DNA from: Pedobacter puniceum
GTDB taxonomy: Bacteria > Bacteroidota > Bacteroidia > Sphingobacteriales > Sphingobacteriaceae
Assembly: GCF_009674685.1 (NCBI RefSeq)
Contig: NZ_WKJI01000002.1
Span: 744,001 to 808,000, forward strand
DNA: 64,000 nucleotides
Direction: 5' to 3'
Both the position numbers and the translations under genes were made by a program. The notes beneath the pieces were generated by a model. The model was not told the origin of the DNA, did not search any database, and worked only from the letters and a program-made list of their open reading frames with translations. This document shows, piece by piece, positions 26,507-36,512 of this stretch; the stretch's first letter is position 1; each line of letters opens with the position of its first letter.

Positions 26507-28048
26507 ATGACAAACAATATGAAGAAAATTGGGATGAGTCTCCTAACGGCTTTTGTTGGTGGAGCAATTGCTGTGGGTGCTTATAAATTACTGGAAGATA
26601 AATCTTTCCAGGGTATGGGGCTTGATGATAGACAAAAAGTTTATTTCGCTAACAACCCAGGTGCAGAAATTATATCTTCAACCGGCGCATTAGATTTTAC
26701 ACAAGCTGCGGCGGCTGTTTCACCAGGCGTGGTTCACGTAAGAACAACTTATAACCGTTCCGCCTCATCAGGTGGCTATTCAGATCCGTTTGGAGATATG
26801 TTTGAAGACTTTTTTGGTAGAAGAAGTCGCCCACAATCTAATACCCCAGCTATGGGTAAAGGTTCTGGTGTTATTGTTACAGGCGATGGTTATATTATGA
26901 CTAATAACCACGTGGTAGAAGATGCCGACAAAATTGAAGTTATTTTAACAGATAAGAGAGTTTTACAAGCTAAAGTTATTGGTCGTGATAAAAACACAGA
27001 TTTAGCCTTAATAAAAATTGATGCTAACGATTTACCTATCGTTAAGTTAGGTAACTCAGATGATGTAAGAGTAGGAGAATGGGTATTAGCAGTGGGTTAT
27101 CCGCTTACGCTAGAATCAACTGTAACTGCTGGTATTGTAAGTGCAAAAGCAAGATCAATTGGAATTTTAGCTCAAGATCAAATTAATCCTAGAGATTATG
27201 ATCCAGAAAACCCTCCGGTTAACTCTTCTATAGAATCATTTATCCAAACAGATGCAGTAATTAACAGAGGTAATAGTGGTGGTGCTTTGGTAAATGCTAA
27301 AGGCGAACTTATCGGTATCAACTCTGCTATTGCTTCTCGTTCTGGCGTTTATGAAGGTTATGGTTTCGCCATCCCAGTTAATTTAGCTAAAAAAGTAATG
27401 GATGACTTTATCAAATACGGTGAAGTTAAACGTGGCTTTATTGGTGTAACTTTCCAAGAGCTTAACGCTGATGTTGCTCAAAGCTTAAAAATTAAAGAAA
27501 TAAATGGTCTATATGTATCTTCTACTGTAGATGGTGGTGCAGCAGCTACTGCTGGAATTAAGAAAGGCGATATTATCAAAAAACTAAATGGCGATAATGT
27601 TATCACTTCTTCAGAATTACAAGAGAAAATAGGCAGAATGCGCCCAGGAGATAAGGTACAATTAACGGTTTTAAGAGACGGTGATTTAAAAACCTTCAAT
27701 TTAACCCTTAAAGGTGCAGAGGCTAATAAATTAGCTTCTAATAACTCATCGGTTGCTTCATCAGAAATTATGAACACCTTAGGCGCAACCTTTTCACCTT
27801 TAAAAGATGCTGATAAGAAAAAATACGGCGTAAGCTCTGGTGTTATTGTAAATAGTGTTGCTCCGGGTAAAGCTTTTGATATGTATGAAGTACCAAAAGG
27901 AACAATTATTACCGGTATTAATGGCAGAGGAGTAAATAATACAGACCAAGTAAATGCTGCATTAAGCGCTACTAAAAACAATATGCTTTCTATACAAGGT
28001 ATTACCCCAGACGGAGGTCAATTCCGCTTTACTTTCCCAGTGAAATAA
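26507..28048 (+). CDS. degP: Do/DegP-family periplasmic serine protease
   Basis: A trypsin-like HtrA protease with two C-terminal PDZ domains. The triad is His in MTNNHVVEDADK, Asp in NTDLALIKID and Ser in INRGNSGGALVNAKG. PDZ1 (GFIGVTFQELNADVAQSL ... AATAGIKKGDIIKKLNG) and a more divergent PDZ2 fill the last 210 residues. A signal anchor (KKIGMSLLTAFVGGAIAVGA) places it in the periplasm. I prefer the ATG at 26507; an ATG at 26462 in frame would add 15 residues, and 26519 is also possible. A terminator follows. Confidence 0.93.
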   Translation: MTNNMKKIGMSLLTAFVGGAIAVGAYKLLEDKSFQGMGLDDRQKVYFANNPGAEIISSTGALDFTQAAAAVSPGVVHVRTTYNRSASSGGYSDPFGDMFEDFFGRRSRPQSNTPAMGKGSGVIVTGDGYIMTNNHVVEDADKIEVILTDKRVLQAKVIGRDKNTDLALIKIDANDLPIVKLGNSDDVRVGEWVLAVGYPLTLESTVTAGIVSAKARSIGILAQDQINPRDYDPENPPVNSSIESFIQTDAVINRGNSGGALVNAKGELIGINSAIASRSGVYEGYGFAIPVNLAKKVMDDFIKYGEVKRGFIGVTFQELNADVAQSLKIKEINGLYVSSTVDGGAAATAGIKKGDIIKKLNGDNVITSSELQEKIGRMRPGDKVQLTVLRDGDLKTFNLTLKGAEANKLASNNSSVASSEIMNTLGATFSPLKDADKKKYGVSSGVIVNSVAPGKAFDMYEVPKGTIITGINGRGVNNTDQVNAALSATKNNMLSIQGITPDGGQFRFTFPVK

Positions 28049-28075
28049 TTTTTGATATCATATACTAATAAGTAG

Positions 28076-28104
28076 AAAGTCCTGAAGAAATTCTTCAGGA
28101 CTTT
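28076..28104 (+). terminator. Terminator after degP
   Basis: AAAGTCCTGAAG (28076-28087) pairs perfectly with CTTCAGGACTTT (28093-28104) across a 5-nt loop, and a T run follows. Confidence 0.92.
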
Positions 28105-28118
28105 TTATTTTTGTACCT

Positions 28119-28766
28119 ATGCCCAATCAAACTTATCCTATAAACATTGCTAATGAAGATTTAATATTACTGTCAGAGAAAGGTATTTTATTACCTCAAC
28201 ATAAAACATTACTCTTAGCAGATGTACATTTAGGCAAAGGCGGACATTTTAGAAAATCCGGTATTCCAATACCTAAACAATTAGCTCAGGAAGATTTGGC
28301 AACATTATCAGATTTAATAGATAAATATCAGCCAGAAACTATTATTTTCTTAGGAGATTTATTTCATAGCGACTTTAATCAGGATTGGGAATGGTTTAAA
28401 CTTTGGCGAGAATTACATCAAAACATAAAACTCATTTTAGTAAAAGGTAACCATGATATTTTGCCTGAACATTTTTATAAACAACTTAATATTTTGGTGA
28501 TTAATGAATATGTATTAGGGCCATTTTTACTTTTACACGATTTGCCAAAAGAAAAATCAAACAAATTCACCATTTACGGACATTTGCATCCAGGAATCAC
28601 TATTTCTGGAAGAGGAAAACAAAAAATTAGCCTCCCTTGTTTCTATTTCAGAGAAACAGAAGCAATTTTACCAGCATTTGGGAAGTTTACAGGAAAATAT
28701 ACCTTAAAAAACAATGATAATGCACAGATTTTTGCTGTTGGAGGCTCTAAAATATTTAAAATTTAG
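28119..28766 (+). CDS. pdeM: Ligase-associated DNA damage response endonuclease PdeM
   Basis: A 215-residue calcineurin-like metallophosphoesterase. Metal-binding motifs run in order: LLADVHLGKGGHFRKSG, IFLGDLFHSDFN, VKGNHD, LLLHDLP and YGHLHPG. The opening stretch with GKGGHFRKSGIPIP is characteristic of PdeM, usually found with a DNA ligase, an exonuclease-like protein and a helicase in a repair set. None of those partners is adjacent here, so the assignment rests on the protein alone. Confidence 0.85.
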   Translation: MPNQTYPINIANEDLILLSEKGILLPQHKTLLLADVHLGKGGHFRKSGIPIPKQLAQEDLATLSDLIDKYQPETIIFLGDLFHSDFNQDWEWFKLWRELHQNIKLILVKGNHDILPEHFYKQLNILVINEYVLGPFLLLHDLPKEKSNKFTIYGHLHPGITISGRGKQKISLPCFYFRETEAILPAFGKFTGKYTLKNNDNAQIFAVGGSKIFKI

Positions 28767-28890
28767 AATAATATTTTTAGTACACACGTTTGCCTTTGAT
28801 AATTTATTAAGTATTTTGCTAAATAATTATGGAATATTTGACTAAACAAGTGTTTTAATGAATTATTTTCATCGCTATAAATAAAAAAAA

Positions 28891-28944
28891 TTAGAATGGT
28901 TCTAAATAAGTATTTGCATTTTAAATAGTTAAAACCATTTCTAA
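28891..28944. promoter_or_regulatory. Inverted repeat upstream of sdhC
   Basis: TTAGAATGGTT (28891-28901) and AACCATTTCTAA (28933-28944) form a near-perfect inverted repeat with one extra base, 31 bp apart, just upstream of the candidate sdh promoter. It could be an operator or part of the upstream region; no regulator is recognised. Confidence 0.4.
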
Positions 28945-28962
28945 TTTTCAGCATTTAATAAA

Positions 28963-28970
28963 TACTTTTG
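28963..28970 (+). promoter_or_regulatory. Candidate -7 box of the sdh operon
   Basis: TACTTTTG fits the Bacteroidota housekeeping -7 consensus TAnnTTTG and lies 26 bp before the sdhC start. A clear -33 TTG element at the usual distance is not seen, so this is tentative. Confidence 0.4.
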
Positions 28971-28996
28971 CAAACAAAAACCTTAAATACAATATA

Positions 28997-29764
28997 ATGA
29001 GCAATTTTTCGAAAACTTTTTCTTCAACCCTAGGGAAGAAACTGATCATGTGTTTAACCGGTTTATTTCTATGTTCTTTCCTCATCATTCACTTAATTGG
29101 AAATTTTCAATTATTTAAAGACGATGCCGGATTAGCATTTAATGAATACGCTTATTTCATGACCAATTTCCCACCAATTAAGGTTGTATCGTACTTACTT
29201 TATCTTTCTATTTTGGTACACACCATTTGGGCTATCATGCTAACACAAAAAAACAAAGCTGCTCGTCCTATTTCTTATGCAAAAAAAGGTGGTAACGGTA
29301 GTATTTGGTCATCAAGAAACATGGGTATTTTAGGTACTATGATTTTTGTGTTCATAGCAGTACACATGAGTAATTTCTGGTATAACTACCACTGGGGTAC
29401 CACACCTTATGTAGAATACCGCACAGATTTAAATACAGGAATTACTCAAGTTAAAGAACTTAGCGAAACCGAGTTTACTGGACATGTTTCTTATGTAGAA
29501 AACGGTGTTCAAATCATCAAAGCAAAAGACTTATATAAAGCAGTTGCTTTTTCATTCCAACAACTTTGGATAGTGGCATTATATGTAGCTGCTATGGCGG
29601 CACTTGCTTTCCACTTATTACACGGTTTCCAAAGTGCTTTCCAAACTTTAGGATGGAACCACAGTAAATATAAACCATTAATAAACTTTCTTGGTGTTTG
29701 GGTGTTTTCAGTATTAATCCCAATAGGGTTTGCTGCAATGCCTTTATATTTCTTTTTTAAATAA
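28997..29764 (+). CDS. sdhC: Succinate dehydrogenase cytochrome b subunit (type B)
   Basis: A 255-residue membrane anchor with five hydrophobic helices (about residues 15-34, 60-80, 106-126, 178-200 and 226-250). Histidines in IIHLIGNFQLF, SILVHTIWA, VFIAVHMSN and ALAFHLLHGFQSAF are positioned as ligands for two haems b. It passes electrons between SdhB and menaquinone. It starts the sdhC-sdhA-sdhB operon, 47 bp before sdhA. Confidence 0.95.
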   Translation: MSNFSKTFSSTLGKKLIMCLTGLFLCSFLIIHLIGNFQLFKDDAGLAFNEYAYFMTNFPPIKVVSYLLYLSILVHTIWAIMLTQKNKAARPISYAKKGGNGSIWSSRNMGILGTMIFVFIAVHMSNFWYNYHWGTTPYVEYRTDLNTGITQVKELSETEFTGHVSYVENGVQIIKAKDLYKAVAFSFQQLWIVALYVAAMAALAFHLLHGFQSAFQTLGWNHSKYKPLINFLGVWVFSVLIPIGFAAMPLYFFFK

Positions 29765-29811
29765 GTAGATAACACAGGAATACATGCATATTCCTTATAA
29801 AATAGATAAAG

Positions 29812-31746
29812 ATGAAGTTAGATGCAAAAATTCCAGAAGGGCCTTTGGCCGAAAAGTGGAGTAAACACAAATTCAATCTAAAACTGGTAAACCCTGCAAA
29901 CAAACGTAAATACGATATTATAGTAGTAGGTACAGGTTTAGCAGGTGCATCAGCTGCTGCCTCATTGGCAGAGTTAGGCTACAATGTAAAAGCTTTTTGT
30001 TTCCAAGATAGCCCAAGAAGAGCACACTCTATTGCGGCTCAAGGTGGTATCAACGCGGCAAAAAATTACCGTAATGATGGAGACTCTGTTTTTCGTTTGT
30101 TTTACGACACCATTAAAGGTGGAGACTACAGAGCTAGAGAGGCAAACGTTTACCGTTTAGCGGAAGTTTCAGTAAATATTATTGACCAATGCGTGGCTCA
30201 AGGTGTTCCTTTTGCTCGTGAATATGGTGGTCTATTAGATAACCGTTCTTTTGGTGGGGCACAAGTTTCCAGAACTTTTTACGCTCGTGGACAAACCGGA
30301 CAGCAGTTACTTTTAGGTGCATACTCAGCGCTTAACCGTCAAATTAATGAGGGTAAAGTAAAGATGTATACCCGCTCAGAAATGCTAGACTTAGTTGTGG
30401 TAGATGGTAAAGCACAAGGTATTGTAACACGTAATTTAGTTAACGGTAAAATAGAAACACATGCAGCACATGCAGTACTTTTATGTACTGGTGGCTACGG
30501 AAACGTATTCTATTTATCAACCAATGCCATGGGGTCTAACGTTACAGCAGCCTGGAGAGCACATAAACGTGGTGCATTCTTTGGCAACCCTTGCTATACG
30601 CAAATTCACCCAACTTGTATCCCAGTAACGGGAGACCACCAGTCTAAGCTTACGCTGATGTCTGAGTCATTAAGAAATGATGGTAGGGTTTGGGTTCCTA
30701 AAACAGTAGACTTATCTCAAAAATTACGTAACGGAGAGATAAAAGCTAAAGATATTAAAGAAGAAGACAGAGATTATTTCTTAGAGCGTAAATATCCATC
30801 GTTTGGTAACCTTGTTCCGCGTGATGTGGCTTCAAGAAATGCTAAACAAGTTTGTGATGAAGGCCGTGGTGTAGGAAAATCAGGCTTAGCCGTATTCTTA
30901 GATTTCTCTGATTCTATCAATAGGTTAGGAAAAGACACTGTAGCAGCTAAATACGGAAACTTATTTGATATGTATTATCAAATTACTGATGAGAACCCGT
31001 ATGAGCAACCTATGAGAATTTACCCTGCAGTACACTATACCATGGGTGGCCTTTGGGTTGATTATAACTTAATGACATCTGTACCGGGCTTATACGCTTT
31101 AGGAGAGGCAAACTTCTCTGACCACGGTGCTAACCGTTTAGGTGCATCAGCATTAATGCAGGGTTTAGCGGATGGTTATTTTGTAATTCCTTATACTGTG
31201 GGTGATTATTTAGCAACTATAGGACCAGCTCCTGTAAACACTAACCATCCTGCATTTGAGCAAACAAGAAAAGAAGTTGAAGACAACGTTAAAACTTTAC
31301 TTTCTTTAAAAGGAAACAAAACGGTTGATGAATACCACAGAGATTTAGGAAAGATTATGTGGGAATACTGCGGTATGTCTAGAAGTGAAGAAGGCTTGAA
31401 AAAAGCTAAAAAACTTATTTCTGATTTAAGAGAAGACTTCTGGAAAAATGCTATCGTTTTAGGTGAAAATGAAGAAGTTAACCAATCTTTAGAGAAAGCT
31501 GGGCGTGTTGCCGATTTCTTAGAATTAGGAGAATTGATGGTTGACGATGCTTTGAACCGTAACGAGTCTTGCGGTGGACACTTTAGAGAAGAATACCAAA
31601 CACCAGAAGGCGAGGCCTTAAGAAACGATGACGATTACGCTTATGTAGCAGCATGGGAGTATAAAGGTAAGAACCAGCCAGAAGAACTTCATAAAGAAGA
31701 ATTGGTATTTGAGAATGTTAAATTAACACAACGTAGTTATAAATAG
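29812..31746 (+). CDS. sdhA: Succinate dehydrogenase / fumarate reductase flavoprotein subunit
   Basis: A 644-residue FAD enzyme oxidising succinate to fumarate on the cytoplasmic face of the membrane. The dinucleotide site is [20 protein letters not shown]; His in [16 protein letters not shown] is the expected covalent FAD attachment. [15 protein letters not shown] and [20 protein letters not shown] are active-site and FAD-binding motifs. Length and sequence fit type B enzymes with a single SdhC anchor. Spacing to sdhB holds a 7-bp tandem repeat. Confidence 0.97.
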   Translation: MKLDAKIPEGPLAEKWSKHKFNLKLVNPANKRKYDIIVVGTGLAGASAAASLAELGYNVKAFCFQDSPRRAHSIAAQGGINAAKNYRNDGDSVFRLFYDTIKGGDYRAREANVYRLAEVSVNIIDQCVAQGVPFAREYGGLLDNRSFGGAQVSRTFYARGQTGQQLLLGAYSALNRQINEGKVKMYTRSEMLDLVVVDGKAQGIVTRNLVNGKIETHAAHAVLLCTGGYGNVFYLSTNAMGSNVTAAWRAHKRGAFFGNPCYTQIHPTCIPVTGDHQSKLTLMSESLRNDGRVWVPKTVDLSQKLRNGEIKAKDIKEEDRDYFLERKYPSFGNLVPRDVASRNAKQVCDEGRGVGKSGLAVFLDFSDSINRLGKDTVAAKYGNLFDMYYQITDENPYEQPMRIYPAVHYTMGGLWVDYNLMTSVPGLYALGEANFSDHGANRLGASALMQGLADGYFVIPYTVGDYLATIGPAPVNTNHPAFEQTRKEVEDNVKTLLSLKGNKTVDEYHRDLGKIMWEYCGMSRSEEGLKKAKKLISDLREDFWKNAIVLGENEEVNQSLEKAGRVADFLELGELMVDDALNRNESCGGHFREEYQTPEGEALRNDDDYAYVAAWEYKGKNQPEELHKEELVFENVKLTQRSYK

Positions 31747-31776
31747 TATAGCGTATTGAGTAAAGAGATTTGCGTC

Positions 31777-31804
31777 TCAATACTCAATACTCAATACTCA
31801 ATAC
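31777..31804 (+). repeat. Four tandem copies of TCAATAC between sdhA and sdhB
   Basis: Exactly four uninterrupted copies of the 7-mer TCAATAC fill 31777-31804, ending 9 bp before the sdhB start codon. Upstream, GTATTGAG (31753-31760) is complementary to the junction CTCAATAC, so a hairpin can form with several copies in alternative registers. Slippage would change the sdhA-sdhB spacing without touching coding sequence. Confidence 0.95.
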
Positions 31805-31813
31805 TAAAAATAT

Positions 31814-32572
31814 ATGAGTGGACATATGAATCTGACGTTAAAAGTTTGGCGTCAAAAAAATAGTCAAACCCCAGGAAAGTTTGTTACTTATAAGGCAGAA
31901 GAAATATCTCCTGATATGTCTTTCTTGGAAATGCTAGATGTGGTTAATGAGAAATTGGTTAAAACTCAAGAAGACCCCATTCAATTTGATCATGATTGCC
32001 GCGAAGGTATTTGCGGTATGTGTTCTTTAATGATTAATGGCGAACCACATGGCCCTAAAAGAGCAACTACTACTTGCCAACTACACATGCGTAGTTTTAA
32101 TGATGGTGAAACTATCGTTATTGAGCCCTGGAGAGCTGCTGCTTTTCCTGTAGTTAAAGATTTAGCGGTAGACAGAGGTGCTTTTGATAGAATACAACAA
32201 GCAGGCGGTTATGTTTCTGTTGGTACTGGTGGTGTGCCAGATGCTAACGAGATTTTAATTCCTAAAACTATTGCTGATGAAGCATTTAACTCTGCAACTT
32301 GTATAGGTTGTGGTGCTTGCGTTGCAGCGTGTAAAAATGCTTCAGCAATGCTATTTGTTTCTGCAAAAGTTTCTCAGTACGCTATGTTACCACAAGGACA
32401 AACAGAGCGTTATGAGAGAGCTAAAGCAATGGTAAGCCAAATGGATGATGAAGGTTTTGGAAGCTGTACCAATACGTATGCTTGCGAAGCACAATGCCCT
32501 AAAGAAATTAAAGTAACCAATATTGCTCGTATGAACAGAGAGTACTTTAATGCTGAGTTTATTAAAGGGTAA
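31814..32572 (+). CDS. sdhB: Succinate dehydrogenase iron-sulfur subunit
   Basis: A 252-residue electron-transfer subunit. The plant-type [2Fe-2S] cluster is bound by CREGICGMC and a later CQLHM cysteine. The bacterial ferredoxin part has [11 protein letters not shown] and [15 protein letters not shown] for the [4Fe-4S] and [3Fe-4S] clusters. It connects SdhA to SdhC. The start is at 31814 or the in-frame ATG at 31826 ([10 protein letters not shown]). A weak hairpin and T run follow. Confidence 0.97.
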   Translation: MSGHMNLTLKVWRQKNSQTPGKFVTYKAEEISPDMSFLEMLDVVNEKLVKTQEDPIQFDHDCREGICGMCSLMINGEPHGPKRATTTCQLHMRSFNDGETIVIEPWRAAAFPVVKDLAVDRGAFDRIQQAGGYVSVGTGGVPDANEILIPKTIADEAFNSATCIGCGACVAACKNASAMLFVSAKVSQYAMLPQGQTERYERAKAMVSQMDDEGFGSCTNTYACEAQCPKEIKVTNIARMNREYFNAEFIKG

Positions 32573-32592
32573 AACTTATAAATTCTATATTG

Positions 32593-32622
32593 AAAGGCTG
32601 TCTTTTTTGAAAGATGGCCTTT
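32593..32622 (+). terminator. Terminator after sdhB
   Basis: AAAGGC (32593-32598) pairs with GCCTTT (32617-32622), with a further partly G-U paired stem inside, and a run of T follows. It ends the sdh operon before the accessory island. The stretch from here to 32853 is AT-rich and shows nothing else I recognise. Confidence 0.7.
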
Positions 32623-32853
32623 TTTGTTTTTAGGGTTTTTGGAATATAGTAATAAGGACCAATTTAATTTAAGAATAAAAGAGTTGGTGATTAAATTTAA
32701 TTCGTTGTTTTTGTATTTAATAATAGAAGATAATTTTTCTATATTTTCTTCTATTTTAGACGAAAATATATGCTAAAAAATATACCACCAACGCTACAAC
32801 AAGGTCTTTAACCGAAAAACATATCTTAACCAACTGAAAAAATATAAATAGTA

Positions 32854-35800
32854 ATGAATTTAAACGAACTGAAACCCAGAAAGGCGCTTAATAAAGCCTT
32901 CTTAAAAGTAAAACCTAACAGGACTGAAATTGAAGGTTTCAAGACGAATCTTATTACTTTACTTGACAGAACAAACGATACAGAAAGCGAAGAGTTTCAT
33001 AAAAACCTAATCTCAGACTTTTTAAAGAAGACTTATTACGACCCAAACCACTTTATAAATACCAAAGGCAGGAATGACCTTGTTATACATAACGGGCAAA
33101 ATGCAAACACAACAGTTGGTGTAATTATAGAAGCTAAAAAGCCAACTAACAAAGCAGAAATGATAAGTACCAAAAAACTGAATGCTAAAGCTTTTCAGGA
33201 ATTGGTTTTGTATTATTTACGAGAAAGAATTACCCACAAAAATCTTGAAATAAAACATTTAGTAGCTACCAATATTAACGAATGGTTCATTTTTGATGAG
33301 CATCTTTTTGAAAGGCTTTTTGCCCAAAACAAATCATTTGTTAAACAATTTGAAAACTTTGAAACAAGTAAGAAAACAACAGATGTATTTTATAAAGAAA
33401 TTGCCGAGCCGTTTATAGAAAGTATCACTTCTGAAATTGAATTTACCTACTTCAATATTCAGGATTATCAAAAACCTTTGCGCAATAACGATAAAACAGA
33501 TGATAATGCGCTGATTTCTTTATTCAAACTTTTATCACCAGAGCATCTTTTAAAACTTCCGTTTACCAACGATAGTAACAGCCTTGACAAAAGATTTTAT
33601 AGTGAGCTACTGCATATCATCGGTTTAACCGAAACCAAAGAAGGAAGCAAAAAACTAATTGAACGAAACAAAGAAGGAGAACGCAATACAGGAACTATTC
33701 TTGAAGATGCCATCATTCAGCTTGATAGCTTAGACAAACTTAGCAGATTAGAAAAACCAAACCAGTTTGGTAATACACAACAAGAAAGACTTTTTAATGT
33801 TGCCTTAGAGCTTTCTATCACTTGGATAAATAGAATTTTGTTTTTGAAGTTGCTAGAAGCCCAACTGATAACTTATAATAAAGGCGATAAATCCTTTTCT
33901 TTTCTCAGTCTTGAAAAGATTAAAAACTATGACGATCTAAATAGCTTATTTTTTCAGGTATTGGCCCGTAAGTACGACCAGCGTAATGAAGATGTTAAAA
34001 AGGAGTTTGAAAAAATTCCTTATCTTAATTCTTCACTTTTTGAGCCAACTGATATCGAGCAGATTACTTTATTTATCAGTAATCTGAAAGATGATAAAAC
34101 CATACCCATTTTTTCGCAAACGGTACTAAAAGACCAGCAAGGGAAAAAACGCACTGGAAACATAGCTACCCTCCAATATTTATTTGAGTTTTTAGATGCC
34201 TATGAATTTGGAGCAGAAGGCAGCGAAGAAATACAAGAAGACAATAAAACACTGATTAACGCTTCTGTACTGGGCTTAATTTTCGAGAAAATAAATGGTT
34301 ACAAAGACGGTTCGTTTTTTACACCGGGTTTCATCACTATGTATATGTGCCGTGAAACTATTAGGAAAGCCGTTGTACAGAAATTTAACGATACCAAACA
34401 ATGGAACTGCACAACAATTGAAGAACTTTACGATAAAATTGAAGACCGCAAAGAAGCTAATGAAATTGTAAACAGTATCAAAATTTGTGACCCCGCTGTT
34501 GGTTCTGGGCACTTTTTGGTTTCGGCACTTAATGAAATGATTGCCGTTAAAAACGACTTGAAAATTCTACAAGACCGTGATGGAAAACGCCTGAAAGAAT
34601 ATCAAGTAGAAGTAGTAAATGATGAGCTGATAGTAACCGATGAAGAAGGAGAACTTTTTGAGTATAACCCCAATAATAAAGAAAGCCAGCGCATACAAGA
34701 AACCCTTTTTCATGAAAAACAAAGCATTATAGAAAAATGCCTTTTTGGTGTGGATATTAACCCCAACTCGGTTAAAATATGCCGTTTACGGTTGTGGATA
34801 GAGCTTTTGAAAAATGCGTATTATAAAACCGACATAGCCCATGGTTTAAACCGCGGGTTATGGGAATTAGAAACCCTACCCAATATTGACATTAACATCA
34901 AATGTGGAAACTCTTTAGTAAGCCGTTTTGCTATTGATGCCGACTTGAAACAAGCCTTAAAGAAAAGCAAGTGGAATATAGATAGCTACCGCATAGCAGT
35001 AGACACTTACCGTAATGCAGAAAATAAAGAGCAGAAAAGGGAAATGGAGCAATTGATAGCCGCTATAAAATCTGATTTTAGAAGCGAAATAGAAACACCA
35101 TTCAAAAAGTCCTTGAGTGATGCTAGAGGCTCAGCAGAAAAATTAACCACCAAAATACTCAACCTAGAAAGCTTTGGCGAAAAAGCAGATAAAAAACTTC
35201 TTGCCGACCATAAAAAAGCAGTAGAAAAACTGAACAAACTTGAAGTCGAAAGAGATGAAACGTTAAGCAACAAAATTTTTGAAAACGCTTTTGAATGGCG
35301 TTTTGAATTTCCTGAAGTGCTGAATGATGATGGTGATTTTGTGGGCTTTGATGTGGTGATTGGTAATCCGCCTTATGTTTATAGAAATGCTGACTTTGAA
35401 AATGTTAAAGACTATTTTAATAGTAACTATTACAACACTTCGGGGAATTATGATTTGTATAAATTTTTCATTGAACAATCAATAAGAATTTCCAAAGAAA
35501 ATGGGTTCAACTCACTTATAACAAATTCATCATTTTTACTTCAAACATCCTTCGACAAGACACGGAAATTTATTTTAGATAATTCAACTTTAAAGAATAT
35601 CGTTCCCCTTGGTGGTTCGGTATTCGAAGAGGCTACTGTTGACTCAGCAATTTATATTCTTCAAAAATCAAAATATAACGGAGAATTAACTTTGGTAATA
35701 AATCCTCAAAAACCAGTTGATGTTGCAATCACTCCAGCATATACCTTAAGACAAAGCCGATTTTTAGTAAATGAGTTTTTAGTTTTTGACTACTTGCTAA

Positions 35801-36483
35801 ATGACCAAGAATACAATATTGTCAACAAGTTAATTTTGAACTTTCCAAAAATTGAAACTGCTTATGACTTTGGTGTAGGAATTAATACAGGCTACATAAA
35901 AGATGAATTAACAGCAGGTAGCAAACTTGATAAAAGATATCACCCTATGGTTCCAGGAACAGGTGTGTCTAAATATGGGAATATCAAGACTGAAGGCTAC
36001 ATAATGTATGATAAGGAGTTTGTAAAAAGCAAAGGAAAATTAGGAAGAACTTTGCCAGAAGAAAAATTTTTCACAGAGCCTAAAATTCTAATAGTGAGAA
36101 CTAGAAATATCAGTCTCAAAGAAAGAATAATTGCATCAATAGATTATGGCAAAAAATACAATCTCAATCGCATTTCAAATATTATTTCAAAAGGAGATAA
36201 TTCTCTTGAAGGCTTGTTGGGCGTTTTGAACTCCAAATTATTTAATTGGCTGTATTCAAAAAGATATTTTGATTACGAAATCAAGCCAATTTATTTAAGA
36301 AATTCTCCGCTTTGTGACACGAATGACAAGAGACTTAATAAACTCGTTAAAGAGATAATTTCATTAAGAAGTTCTAATGAAAAAGCTGACATTACAAGTC
36401 TAACTGACGAAATAGACCAATTGGTTTATCAGCTTTACGAGTTGACGGAGGATGAGATAAAGATTGTGGAGGGAAATGGATAA
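32854..36483 (+). CDS. Type IIG restriction-modification enzyme (Eco57I-like)
   Basis: A 1209-residue single-chain protein. Residues about 45-110 look like a PD-(D/E)XK nuclease, with Asp75 and Glu93-Ala-Lys95 (IIEAKKP). The N6-adenine methyltransferase core has the region before motif I (FEKINGYKDGSFFTPGFI), motif I DPAVGSGHF at about 546 and motif IV NPPYV at about 838. The last 300 residues resemble a target recognition domain. It should methylate and cut its own site without a separate subunit. A 28-bp repeat sits in frame at residues 661-670, and the stop codon lies inside another repeat. Confidence 0.88.
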   Translation: MNLNELKPRKALNKAFLKVKPNRTEIEGFKTNLITLLDRTNDTESEEFHKNLISDFLKKTYYDPNHFINTKGRNDLVIHNGQNANTTVGVIIEAKKPTNKAEMISTKKLNAKAFQELVLYYLRERITHKNLEIKHLVATNINEWFIFDEHLFERLFAQNKSFVKQFENFETSKKTTDVFYKEIAEPFIESITSEIEFTYFNIQDYQKPLRNNDKTDDNALISLFKLLSPEHLLKLPFTNDSNSLDKRFYSELLHIIGLTETKEGSKKLIERNKEGERNTGTILEDAIIQLDSLDKLSRLEKPNQFGNTQQERLFNVALELSITWINRILFLKLLEAQLITYNKGDKSFSFLSLEKIKNYDDLNSLFFQVLARKYDQRNEDVKKEFEKIPYLNSSLFEPTDIEQITLFISNLKDDKTIPIFSQTVLKDQQGKKRTGNIATLQYLFEFLDAYEFGAEGSEEIQEDNKTLINASVLGLIFEKINGYKDGSFFTPGFITMYMCRETIRKAVVQKFNDTKQWNCTTIEELYDKIEDRKEANEIVNSIKICDPAVGSGHFLVSALNEMIAVKNDLKILQDRDGKRLKEYQVEVVNDELIVTDEEGELFEYNPNNKESQRIQETLFHEKQSIIEKCLFGVDINPNSVKICRLRLWIELLKNAYYKTDIAHGLNRGLWELETLPNIDINIKCGNSLVSRFAIDADLKQALKKSKWNIDSYRIAVDTYRNAENKEQKREMEQLIAAIKSDFRSEIETPFKKSLSDARGSAEKLTTKILNLESFGEKADKKLLADHKKAVEKLNKLEVERDETLSNKIFENAFEWRFEFPEVLNDDGDFVGFDVVIGNPPYVYRNADFENVKDYFNSNYYNTSGNYDLYKFFIEQSIRISKENGFNSLITNSSFLLQTSFDKTRKFILDNSTLKNIVPLGGSVFEEATVDSAIYILQKSKYNGELTLVINPQKPVDVAITPAYTLRQSRFLVNEFLVFDYLLNDQEYNIVNKLILNFPKIETAYDFGVGINTGYIKDELTAGSKLDKRYHPMVPGTGVSKYGNIKTEGYIMYDKEFVKSKGKLGRTLPEEKFFTEPKILIVRTRNISLKERIIASIDYGKKYNLNRISNIISKGDNSLEGLLGVLNSKLFNWLYSKRYFDYEIKPIYLRNSPLCDTNDKRLNKLVKEIISLRSSNEKADITSLTDEIDQLVYQLYELTEDEIKIVEGNG
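34834..34861. repeat. REP-like palindrome inside the type IIG gene
   Basis: This stretch matches the 28-bp palindrome of the downstream array at 25 of 28 positions (half-site ATAGCCCATGGTTT, then AAACCGCGGGTTAT). It is in frame and encodes IAHGLNRGL within residues 661-670 of the restriction-modification protein. The surrounding protein, LKNAYYKTD...WELETLPNIDIN, continues as the family does on either side. Confidence 0.9.
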
Positions 36484-36490
36484 ATCCATT
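36472..36490 (+). repeat. Array spacer sequence overlapping the type IIG stop codon
   Basis: GGAAATGGATAAATCCATT matches 18 of 19 bases of the spacer in the 72-bp array that follows. It covers the last codons and the TAA stop (36481-36483) of the restriction-modification gene, so the protein end lies inside the repeat. Confidence 0.75.
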
Positions 36491-36512
36491 TATGACAACA
36501 TGTATGATCATC

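Noticed and set aside
28763-28954. A 63-codon minus-strand frame in the pdeM-sdhC gap
   Set aside because: The translation is dominated by residues from AT-rich codons (Phe, Ile, Leu, Asn, Lys, Tyr) with no domain, and it overlaps the sdh upstream repeat.
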